A DNA stretch of 5,979 bases, from NCBI GenBank assembly GCA_025455945.1, contig JALOLN010000158.1, positions 1 to 5,979 on the forward strand. The letters are read 5' to 3'. The notes under the pieces were generated by a model. It saw only the letters and a program-made list of their open reading frames with translations. It ran no database searches and was not told where the DNA came from. Positions 1 through 5,288 of the stretch are shown piece by piece. Every line of letters begins with the position of its first letter. The stretch's first letter is position 1. This DNA comes from Actinomycetes bacterium. Lineage in GTDB: Bacteria > Actinomycetota > Actinomycetes > Prado026. The position numbers and the translations under genes were made by a program.

Positions 1-425
1 ACAAGGAGACGCTGCTCTCCGTGAAGTACGACAACGTCTTCGCGATCGGTGACGCCTCGAACATCCCGGCGTCGAAGGCGGGGTCCGTCGCGCACTTCTC
101 GATGGACCTGTTCCCGCACAACTTCCTGCGGCACATCCAGGGCCTGCAGATGACCGAGAAGTTCGACGGCCACGCGAACTGCTTCATCGAGACCGGCCAC
201 GGCAAGGGCCTCCTCATCGACTTCAACTACGAGACCGAACCGCTGCCGGGCAAGTACCCGCTCCCGGGCATCGGCCCCTTCAGCCTGCTGAAGGAGACCG
301 AGATGAACCACTGGGGGAAGGTCATGTTCCGGTGGATGTACTGGAACATCCTGCTGCCCGGCAAGGAGCTGCCGCTGCCGGCGCTGATGTCGATGGCCGG
401 CAAGGAGACGGAGGACCTGTCATGA
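1..425 (+). CDS. Sulfide:quinone oxidoreductase-like FAD flavoprotein, C-terminal part (5' end outside window)
   Basis: The last 140 residues of a pyridine-nucleotide-disulfide-type flavoprotein are visible. The frame is open from base 3, so the GTG at 21 is an internal valine and not the start. Seen: the C-terminal FAD-binding motif VFAIGDASNIPASKAG (residues 12-27 of the visible part), then a single cysteine in HANCFIETG (visible residue 60), then a Trp/Met-rich tail (NHWGKVMFRWMYWNILLP) that looks like an amphipathic membrane-associating helix. Known of the family: sulfide:quinone oxidoreductases transfer electrons from sulfide through FAD to quinone, hold sulfane sulfur on paired cysteines, and sit on the cytoplasmic membrane by a C-terminal amphipathic segment. 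The visible cysteine could be one of the pair; its partner would lie upstream. The stop overlaps the next start (ATGA), and the neighbours are sulfur-carrier genes, which supports a sulfide role. A generic NAD(P)/FAD oxidoreductase or NDH-2-like enzyme is the alternative. Confidence 0.85.
   Translation, partial: KETLLSVKYDNVFAIGDASNIPASKAGSVAHFSMDLFPHNFLRHIQGLQMTEKFDGHANCFIETGHGKGLLIDFNYETEPLPGKYPLPGIGPFSLLKETEMNHWGKVMFRWMYWNILLPGKELPLPALMSMAGKETEDLS
410..414 (+). promoter_or_regulatory. Ribosome binding site of the DUF1641 gene
   Basis: A perfect GGAGG lies inside the 3' end of the flavoprotein gene, 7 bases before ATG 422. It fixes ATG 422 as the start and rejects the upstream in-frame ATG at 332, which would need a 94-base overlap with the flavoprotein gene. 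Confidence 0.8.
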
Positions 426-1024
426 CGGCGGTGGCCCCCACGCCCACGCTCGAGGACCGGCTGGACCGGCTCTCGGCCCAGGTCGAGGAGATCACGGCGG
501 AGCTGCGCCGGCAGCGCGAGGCGCGCGAACAGTGGGGCGAGCTGGTCCACGAGCTCGCGCCGGTCAGCCGGGACGCGATGGACCTCGCCAGCCGCGAGCT
601 GCAGGAGCTCAGCGTCGACGTCACCGTGGAGGACTTCACGCGCTTCGCGCGCACCGCCGCCCGCGCGGTACCCCAGCTCGAGCAGACCCTGGCCCAGCTG
701 GGCAGCCTCTCGGAGCTGCTCAGCGAGGTGACGTCGCTGAGCGGGGCCGGCATGGCCAAGCTCTCCGACGCGCTCGGCGACAACGTCGTCCTGATCCTCA
801 ACACGGTCAAGGAGATGACCCAGCCGGAGGTCATGACGATGCTGCGGCGGACGGCCGTCACCGTCCAGCACATCGACGAGCCGCTGGCCGCCCCGTCGGC
901 GCTGGCCCTGCTCCGCCAGATGCGCGACCCCGAGGTCCGGCGCGGGCTGGCCCGGGCCATGACCATGCTCCGCACGCTCGGCGAGGAGACTCCCGCCACC
1001 TCACCCCAGGAAGGACCGCACTGA
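422..1024 (+). CDS. DUF1641 domain-containing protein, partner of the SQR-like flavoprotein
   Basis: A 200-residue, highly charged, predicted all-helical protein with no cysteine, no signal peptide and no clear membrane span. Residues 9-45 (LEDRLDRLSAQVEEITAELR onward) have heptad-like spacing and probably form a coiled coil. Residues about 137-187 carry the DUF1641-like region, ending RRGLARAMTMLRTLG. A weakly amphipathic middle segment (residues 95-132) could contact a membrane or partner. Known: DUF1641 proteins are encoded beside SQR-like flavoproteins and, in Bacillus (YrhD/YjgD), beside formate dehydrogenases, where I recall a role in menaquinone-linked electron transfer. Inference: a non-catalytic adaptor that anchors or couples the flavoprotein to quinone. 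The start was chosen from the 4-bp ATGA overlap plus a GGAGG site. The stop is one base before the next gene, so translation is probably coupled through all three genes. Family call is good; function is uncertain. Confidence 0.82.
   Translation: MTAVAPTPTLEDRLDRLSAQVEEITAELRRQREAREQWGELVHELAPVSRDAMDLASRELQELSVDVTVEDFTRFARTAARAVPQLEQTLAQLGSLSELLSEVTSLSGAGMAKLSDALGDNVVLILNTVKEMTQPEVMTMLRRTAVTVQHIDEPLAAPSALALLRQMRDPEVRRGLARAMTMLRTLGEETPATSPQEGPH
1011..1015 (+). promoter_or_regulatory. Ribosome binding site of the DsrC/TusE-family gene
   Basis: AAGGA (within AGGAAGGA, 1008-1015) lies 10 bases before ATG 1026, at the very end of the DUF1641 gene. It supports ATG 1026 as start. Confidence 0.65.
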
Positions 1025-1025
1025 C

Positions 1026-1340
1026 ATGCCCGTCACCACGATCAACGGCCGCGAGGTCCACGTCGACGACGAGGGCTTCCTCACGGAGTACGACGAGTGG
1101 GACGAGGACCTCGCCAAGGTGCTCGCCACCACCATCGGGATCGAGCTCACCGAGGACCACTGGAAGGTCATCCGGTTCCTGCGGGAGGACTTCAAGACCC
1201 AGGGCGAGACCGCGACGACGCGGCGGGTGCAGACGGTCGGGGGCGTGTCGACCAAGGAGCAGTTCGCCCTGTTCCCGAAGAAGCCGGCGAAGAAGATGTC
1301 CTACATCGCCGGCCTGCCCAAGCCGCACGGCTGCGTCTGA
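1026..1340 (+). CDS. DsrC/TusE-family sulfur-relay protein with a single (penultimate) cysteine
   Basis: At 104 residues this is the usual family length, and the whole sequence fits: N-terminal beta-rich part (INGREVHVDDEGFL), central DEWDEDLA and LTEDHWKVIRFLREDF helices, and the diagnostic flexible tail ending IAGLPKPHGCV. Known: in DsrC of sulfur oxidisers and sulfate reducers the penultimate cysteine (CysA) carries persulfide and a second one, 11 residues earlier (CysB), forms a trisulfide for DsrAB. Here CysA is C103, and the CysB position is serine (S92, in KKMSYIAG); there is no other cysteine. It can therefore accept sulfur but cannot form the CysA-CysB trisulfide. That places it functionally with TusE-like single-cysteine members. 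Inference from context: it receives sulfur from the DsrE-like protein encoded next, either in sulfide oxidation or for thiolation. One base separates it from the DUF1641 stop. Confidence 0.92.
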   Translation: MPVTTINGREVHVDDEGFLTEYDEWDEDLAKVLATTIGIELTEDHWKVIRFLREDFKTQGETATTRRVQTVGGVSTKEQFALFPKKPAKKMSYIAGLPKPHGCV

Positions 1341-1364
1341 CCCCGAACGGAGACCCGAGTCACC

Positions 1365-1883
1365 ATGAGCGCACCCATCGTCCCCGACTTCGGCGACGAG
1401 GACACCGGCCGCAAGATCGCCTTCATCTGCTCCAAGGGCAACCTGGACATGGCCTACCCGGCCCTGATCCTGGCCAACGCGGCCCTCGGCGAAGGCGTCG
1501 AGTGCCACCTGTTCTTCACCTTCTGGGGCTTCGACATGATCATCAAGTCCCGGATGCACGACCTGAAGTTCAGCCCGGCCGGCAACACCGCGATGCACCT
1601 GCCCATCGGGGGGTTGCGGATGCCGCAGGCCCTGGCTCCCCTGCCCGGGGTCCAGCCGGTCGCCACGAAGATGCTCAAGCAGCAGATCGCCGACCTCGGC
1701 GTCCCCGAAGTGCCCGAGTTCCTCGACCAGATCGTGGCCGCGGGTGGGCACCTGTGGGCCTGCCGGATGTCCGCCGACATGAACAAGGTCGACGAGACCG
1801 ACCTGCGCGACGACGTCGAGGGCATCATCAACGCCTCCGAGTTCATCGAGATGACCGACGGCGCCCAGGTCATCTTCGTCTGA
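1365..1883 (+). CDS. DsrE-like sulfurtransferase (DsrE/DsrF/DsrH-like family)
   Basis: A 172-residue cytoplasmic protein. The core starts at residue 16 with RKIAFICSKGNLDMAYPAL, a beta strand and glycine-containing loop typical of the DsrE fold, followed by an HLFFTFWGFD strand (48-57) and a conserved LPIGGLRMP segment (79-87). The third conserved stretch, HLWACRMSADMNK (129-141), holds C133 at the position used as the persulfide-carrying cysteine in DsrE/TusD-type proteins. C22 and C47 are additional cysteines. The protein ends with a QVIFV strand at the very C-terminus. It is longer than TusD/DsrE (about 120-130 residues) and resembles the large DsrE-like (peroxiredoxin-like) branch found with SQR, rhodanese and TusA genes. 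It is 24 bases after the dsrC-like gene, with GGAG at 1349-1352, 12 bases before the ATG, so it is still in the operon. Inference: it accepts sulfane sulfur made by the flavoprotein and exchanges it with the DsrC/TusE-like carrier. Confidence 0.9.
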   Translation: MSAPIVPDFGDEDTGRKIAFICSKGNLDMAYPALILANAALGEGVECHLFFTFWGFDMIIKSRMHDLKFSPAGNTAMHLPIGGLRMPQALAPLPGVQPVATKMLKQQIADLGVPEVPEFLDQIVAAGGHLWACRMSADMNKVDETDLRDDVEGIINASEFIEMTDGAQVIFV

Positions 1884-1884
1884 C

Positions 1885-1902
1885 GCCGGCACCGGGCCCG
1901 GC
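1885..1902 (+). terminator. Possible weak hairpin after the sulfur operon
   Basis: Two bases after the DsrE-like stop, GCCGG (1885-1889) can pair with CCGGC (1898-1902) across an 8-base loop. No T-run follows, and a 5-bp GC stem arises easily by chance here. It may end the sulfur operon before add, but this is only suggestive. Confidence 0.22.
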
Positions 1903-1919
1903 CCGCCCCGCCCACGCGG

Positions 1920-1925
1920 TAGGGC
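1920..1925 (+). promoter_or_regulatory. Possible -10 element for add (leaderless type)
   Basis: TAGGGC lies 12 bases before the GTG at 1938, and there is no convincing Shine-Dalgarno sequence before that GTG. A TANNN-type -10 box close to a GTG start without an RBS is the arrangement of leaderless actinobacterial transcripts. There is no recognisable -35. Low-confidence inference. Confidence 0.25.
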
Positions 1926-1937
1926 AGGCTGGGCCCC

Positions 1938-2972
1938 GTGACGTCCGAGGGCCGCCGCGACCTGCGCCGCCTGCCCAAGGCCCACCTGCACCTGCACTTC
2001 ACCGGCGCGATGCGCCACGGCACCCTGCTCGACCTCGCCGCCCGGCACGCGATCCGGCTGCCCGACGCCCTGCTCGACCCCCGTCCCCCCCGGCTGTCAG
2101 CCGCGGACGAGCGCGGCTGGTTCCGCTTCCAGCGTCTCTACGACATCGCCCGGTCGGTGCTGCGGCATCCCGACGACGTGCGCCGGCTGGTGCACGAGGT
2201 GGCCGAGGACGAGGCCGCGGACGGGTCGGGGTGGCTGGAGATCCAGATCGACCCCAGTGGCTACGCCGCCCGGTTCGGCGGCCTCACCGCCTTCCTCGAG
2301 CTGGTCCTGGCGGCCACCGAGGCCGCATCCCGGGCGACCGGCGTCGGCGTCGGCGTCGTCATCGGCGCCAACCGGACCCGGCACCCGCTGGACGCGCGGA
2401 CGCTGGCCCGGCTGGCGGTGGCCCACGCCGGTCGGGGCGTCGTGGGGTTCGGGCTGGCCAACGACGAGCGCCGCGGGCCGCCGCGGGACTTCGATCGGGC
2501 GTTCCGGATCGCCGCCCGGGCGGACCTGCTCTGCGTCCCGCACGGCGGTGAGCTGCTGGGCGCGGACAGCGTCCGCGACTGCGTCGACGCGCTCGGCGCC
2601 CACCGCGTGGGGCACGGCGTCCGTGCGGTCGAGGACCCGCAGGTCCTGGAGCTGCTCGCCGCCCGTGGCATCACCTGCGAGGTCTGCCCGACGTCCAACG
2701 TGGCGCTCGGTGTCTACCCGGACCTGGCGGCGGTGCCGCTGGCGCAGCTACTGGCCGCCGGTGTCCCCGTCGCCCTCGGCGCCGACGACCCGTTGCTCTT
2801 CGGGGCCCGGCTCACCTGGCAGTACGCCGCGGCGCGCCGCCACCACGGACTGGACGACGCGGCACTGGCCGAGCTGGCGCGCACCTCGGTGCGTGCCTCA
2901 CGGGCCCCCTCGGACGTCCGGGCCCGGCTGCTGGCCGGGATCGATGCCTGGCTCGAGCTGAACCCCGGCTGA
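1938..2972 (+). CDS. add: Adenosine deaminase-family metal-dependent deaminase
   Basis: The 344 residues cover a full amidohydrolase TIM barrel of normal adenosine deaminase length. Seen: LPKAHLHLHFTGAMR (12-26) supplies the first two metal-binding histidines, H18 and H20. HGGE (202-205) gives the third metal histidine H202 and the catalytic glutamate E205. RVGHGVR (223-229) gives H226, and ALGADDPLLFG (279-289) gives the metal ligand D283 and D284. Known: these enzymes hydrolyse adenosine to inosine in purine salvage, in the cytoplasm. Odd: where classical enzymes have HxHLDG, this one has HLHFTG, so the ribose-contacting aspartate (D19 in mouse) is threonine T22. I recall a close actinobacterial branch with this same HLHFTG motif, annotated as adenosine deaminase, so true substrates may differ (other 6-aminopurine nucleosides). 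It does not resemble my recollection of Streptomyces aminodeoxyfutalosine deaminase around this motif. The GTG start at 1938 has a weak RBS but leaves a normal short N-terminus. It follows the sulfur operon by 54 bases and need not share its promoter. Confidence 0.88.
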   Translation: MTSEGRRDLRRLPKAHLHLHFTGAMRHGTLLDLAARHAIRLPDALLDPRPPRLSAADERGWFRFQRLYDIARSVLRHPDDVRRLVHEVAEDEAADGSGWLEIQIDPSGYAARFGGLTAFLELVLAATEAASRATGVGVGVVIGANRTRHPLDARTLARLAVAHAGRGVVGFGLANDERRGPPRDFDRAFRIAARADLLCVPHGGELLGADSVRDCVDALGAHRVGHGVRAVEDPQVLELLAARGITCEVCPTSNVALGVYPDLAAVPLAQLLAAGVPVALGADDPLLFGARLTWQYAAARRHHGLDDAALAELARTSVRASRAPSDVRARLLAGIDAWLELNPG

Positions 2973-3008
2973 CGCCAGCAGACCTTCGGCACTTCCGCGG
3001 GCGCCACG

Positions 3009-3014
3009 AAGGAG
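3009..3014 (+). promoter_or_regulatory. Strong Shine-Dalgarno pointing to GTG 3021 rather than ATG 3029
   Basis: AAGGAG lies 6 bases before GTG 3021 but 14 bases before ATG 3029. GTG 3021 opens a different frame from the membrane protein that starts at 3029, and that frame becomes arginine-rich and implausible after about 25 codons. The site therefore either serves ATG 3029 at long range or marks the original start of a gene that now carries a one-base frameshift. Confidence 0.5.
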
Positions 3015-3028
3015 CGCAGCGTGGCGGC

Positions 3029-4222
3029 ATGGCGCGCGGGACGGGAGTTCCTGAGGGACGATTGGGGCCGCGCTGGCCGGTCGACGAGCCGACACCGGTC
3101 GACGGCGGAGCCCCGCGCAGCGAGGCGTTCCAGGCCGACCTCGCCGCGCTGCGCCGCCCGCCCGTCGACTTCTGGCCCACGGCGTCCCTGCAGAGCCGGC
3201 TCGTTCACCTCGTCCTGCGCCAGCCGGTCCAGACCCTGACTCCTGCGCAGGTGCCCCTGGCCTGGTCGACGACCGTCGGTATGCGGCTGCTCCTCCCGGT
3301 GGCGGTCACGACGCTGGCCGGCGCCTGGGCCGACGCACCGATCTGGCGCTGGCTCCTGATCGCGGGTCTCCTCGCCACCAGCGACGTGGCCTCCTTCGGC
3401 CAGATGCACCAGCCGGCCATGATTGACAGGTTCATGGCGCTCGCCCCGGCCATCGACCGCGACGAGGACCTGCACGAGCTCGTCCTGCTCACCCGGCTGT
3501 GGTCGCGCTTTCGGATCATGGTGCCTGCCGCCGGTCTGGTGGCCCTCGCCGTCCTCTCAGCGTGCGCTCTCGTGGCACCGGGTCAGCTTCGAGCCGTGCA
3601 CGTGGGCAGCCTCGCCATGCTGGCGACGCTGCTCTACGAGTTCGGGGAGGCAGTCGTCGGGTCGGTGCTCCACTTCGCTCCCTTCGTGCTGAAGGAGTCG
3701 CACGTCCCCCATCGCCTGTCCTGGCTGAGCCCACTGGACTCACCGCCCGTGCAGGAGATGCTGCACGCGTGGGGGTACGCGATCACGATCCTGGCCGCGT
3801 CGACGACCGCCTACTTCGTCTTCGCCGTCGTGCTCCTGGAGCCGGACTCCGTCACGGTGCTCCTCGCGCCCGTGGCGGGCTTCGCGATGGTGGCCCTGGC
3901 GGTGACCCTGGGCGGACTCGTGGGGCTGCGATCGAGCGTGCGCCGCATCGTGCGCCACACCCGGGACGAGACGCTGCAGCGCCTGCAGGGCCTGCTCGAC
4001 TCCTACCAGCCGCGCCTGGAGGACCTCTCACCGGCCGAGTGGCAGCAGCTGGAGGGCCTGATCGCGACCTATGCAGCCGTGCGCGACGCTCCGACCAGCC
4101 CGAGTGGCGAGCAGACCCTGGGCCGGGCGGCGGGGGCCCTGGCCATCCCAGCACTCGGGTTCCTGCTGGCGGTCCTCGCGGAGGTCTACGCCGAGCGACT
4201 CCTCGAGCAGGTCCTGCCCTGA
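3029..4222 (+). CDS. Multi-pass membrane protein of unknown function
   Basis: I do not recognise this family. The 397-residue frame has a hydrophilic Pro/Arg-rich N-terminus (1-80), then hydrophobic segments at roughly 84-101, 105-122, 163-183, 190-214, 249-270, 276-300 and 369-385, about seven potential membrane spans. Between spans 6 and 7 lies a charged, helical soluble stretch (301-362) with GLRSSVRRIVRHTRDETLQRL and LSPAEWQQLEGLI, probably cytoplasmic by the positive-inside rule. Polar residues in or near spans (D119, H127, E204, E207, H215) could be functional but match no motif I know. Start: ATG 3029 is the first in-frame start, but the strong RBS at 3009-3014 fits GTG 3021 in another frame, and the first 17 codons use weaker codons than the rest, so the N-terminus may be wrong or frameshifted. 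Downstream of the start, coding signal is good. It lies 56 bases after add and converges on murB with only 22 bases between stops. Confidence 0.72.
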   Translation: MARGTGVPEGRLGPRWPVDEPTPVDGGAPRSEAFQADLAALRRPPVDFWPTASLQSRLVHLVLRQPVQTLTPAQVPLAWSTTVGMRLLLPVAVTTLAGAWADAPIWRWLLIAGLLATSDVASFGQMHQPAMIDRFMALAPAIDRDEDLHELVLLTRLWSRFRIMVPAAGLVALAVLSACALVAPGQLRAVHVGSLAMLATLLYEFGEAVVGSVLHFAPFVLKESHVPHRLSWLSPLDSPPVQEMLHAWGYAITILAASTTAYFVFAVVLLEPDSVTVLLAPVAGFAMVALAVTLGGLVGLRSSVRRIVRHTRDETLQRLQGLLDSYQPRLEDLSPAEWQQLEGLIATYAAVRDAPTSPSGEQTLGRAAGALAIPALGFLLAVLAEVYAERLLEQVLP

Positions 4223-4226
4223 CGCG

Positions 4227-4242
4227 CGCGGAGCCGACCGCG
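4227..4242. terminator. Short hairpin between convergent stops
   Basis: CGCGG (4227-4231) pairs perfectly with CCGCG (4238-4242) around a 6-base loop, in the 22-base gap between the membrane-protein stop and the murB stop. Its position suits a shared bidirectional terminator, but the stem is only 5 bp and neither side has a T-run. Confidence 0.3.
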
Positions 4243-4244
4243 AC

Positions 4245-5282
4245 CTAGTCCAGCGAGCAGCCGACCAGCAGCGGCTCGGGGCTCAGCTCGACGCCGAACC
4301 GGGCCCGCACGCCGTCCCGCACCTCGCGGGCCAGCACGAGCAGGTCGTCCGCGGAGGTGCCACCCCGGTTCACCAGCGCGAGGGTGTGCTTCGTCGAGAT
4401 GGCCGCCGTGCCGTGCACCTGCCCACGACGGAAACCGGCCTGCTCGATCAGCCACGCCGCCGAGACCTTCACCCGCCCGTCCGCTGCCGGCCAGCGCGGC
4501 GCGTCGGGGGGCAGCACGGCCGCTGCCGGCGGGTCCAGGACCGGGTTGGTGAAGAACGACCCGGCGCTGACCGTGTCAGGGTCGGCCGGGTCGAGCACCA
4601 TGCCCTTGGCGCGGCGCAGCCCGAGCACGGCCTCGCGGACCTCCGCGAGCGGCGCCGTCCCCCCCACCGGGACGTCGAGGACCCGGGCCAGCTCGGCGTA
4701 GCGCACCGGCTCCGAGCGGTCGGAGCGCCGCAGCCGGAGGTGCACGGAGAGCACCACCCAGCGGTCGGCGCCCCGGAACACGCTGTGGCGGTAACCGAAG
4801 CCGCAGTCCGCGGCGGTCAGCGTCCCGACGGCACCCGTCGAGCGGTCCAGCACGCGCACACCGACCACCGTCTCGGCGACCTCCTGGCCGTAGGCGCCCA
4901 CGTTCTGGACCGGGGTGGCCCCCACCAGCCCGGGGATGCCGGACAGCGCCTCGATGCCGGCCCAGCCCTCCGTCACGCTGCGCTCGACCAGTGCGTCCCA
5001 GGGCTCCCCGGCAGCGACCACGAGGCCGGTCCGGTCGGCCCCGGCCGGGCGGACGTCGACCCCGCGCGAGCCCACGGCCGCCACGGTCCCGGCGAAGCCG
5101 CCGTCCCCCACCACGAGGTTCGACCCCCCGCCGAGCACGAGGAGGGGCTCGGCGGCACGGTCGGTACGGGTGACGACCTCGACGAGGTCCTCCTCGGTCT
5201 GGGTCTCGACCAGCCGGTGGGCCGGGCCGCCGAGCCGCAGGGTGGTCCGGGCGGACAGCGGGACGTCGCGGAGCTCGCGCAC
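4245..5282 (-). CDS. murB: UDP-N-acetylenolpyruvoylglucosamine reductase (UDP-N-acetylmuramate dehydrogenase)
   Basis: This cytoplasmic flavoenzyme makes UDP-N-acetylmuramic acid by NADPH-dependent reduction of UDP-GlcNAc-enolpyruvate, the second committed step of peptidoglycan precursor synthesis. Seen in 345 residues: N-terminal LSARTTLRLGGPA (9-21); FAD-binding LVLGGGSNLVVGDGGF (48-63); the signature GIPGLVGATPVQNVGAYGQE (115-134); FGYRHSVF (162-169) with active-site R165; AGSFFTNP (240-247) with the proton-donating serine S242; and SPEPLLVG (335-341 region) with the glutamate E336. All catalytic residues are present and the length is normal. Start: GTG 5282 lies only 6 bases after the hadB-like stop, and an in-frame stop (5289-5291) prevents a longer start other than CTG 5285. 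No good RBS is visible, so translation probably depends on coupling with the upstream gene. Identification is firm. Confidence 0.97.
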   Translation of the reverse strand: MRELRDVPLSARTTLRLGGPAHRLVETQTEEDLVEVVTRTDRAAEPLLVLGGGSNLVVGDGGFAGTVAAVGSRGVDVRPAGADRTGLVVAAGEPWDALVERSVTEGWAGIEALSGIPGLVGATPVQNVGAYGQEVAETVVGVRVLDRSTGAVGTLTAADCGFGYRHSVFRGADRWVVLSVHLRLRRSDRSEPVRYAELARVLDVPVGGTAPLAEVREAVLGLRRAKGMVLDPADPDTVSAGSFFTNPVLDPPAAAVLPPDAPRWPAADGRVKVSAAWLIEQAGFRRGQVHGTAAISTKHTLALVNRGGTSADDLLVLAREVRDGVRARFGVELSPEPLLVGCSLD

Positions 5283-5288
5283 CAGCCG

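Noticed and set aside
21..23. GTG 21 as start of a short stand-alone gene
   Set aside because: The frame is open to the window edge and the protein begins in the middle of the FAD-binding domain, so it is a truncated view of a longer gene.
332..421. Upstream ATG 332 as start of the DUF1641 gene
   Set aside because: It would overlap the flavoprotein gene by 94 bases with a compositionally odd extension; ATG 422 has a perfect GGAGG and an ATGA overlap.
1891..1915. C/G-rich run after the DsrE-like stop as a G-quadruplex or operator
   Set aside because: The G and C runs are too short and irregular for a convincing motif; ordinary for an intergenic gap of this composition.
858..2048. A 396-codon - strand frame opposite the sulfur operon
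   Set aside because: Antisense to well-identified genes, compositionally a shadow with no motif.
2341..2358. Tandem GGCGTC repeat inside add, coding for alternating Gly-Val
   Set aside because: Three copies of a hexamer inside a conserved beta strand (GVGVGVVIGAN); coding constraint and GC bias explain it.
1097..2551. A 484-codon + strand frame across dsrC, dsrE and add
   Set aside because: It crosses three real genes in another frame and is dominated by Arg/Pro/Gly/His; no recognisable domain.
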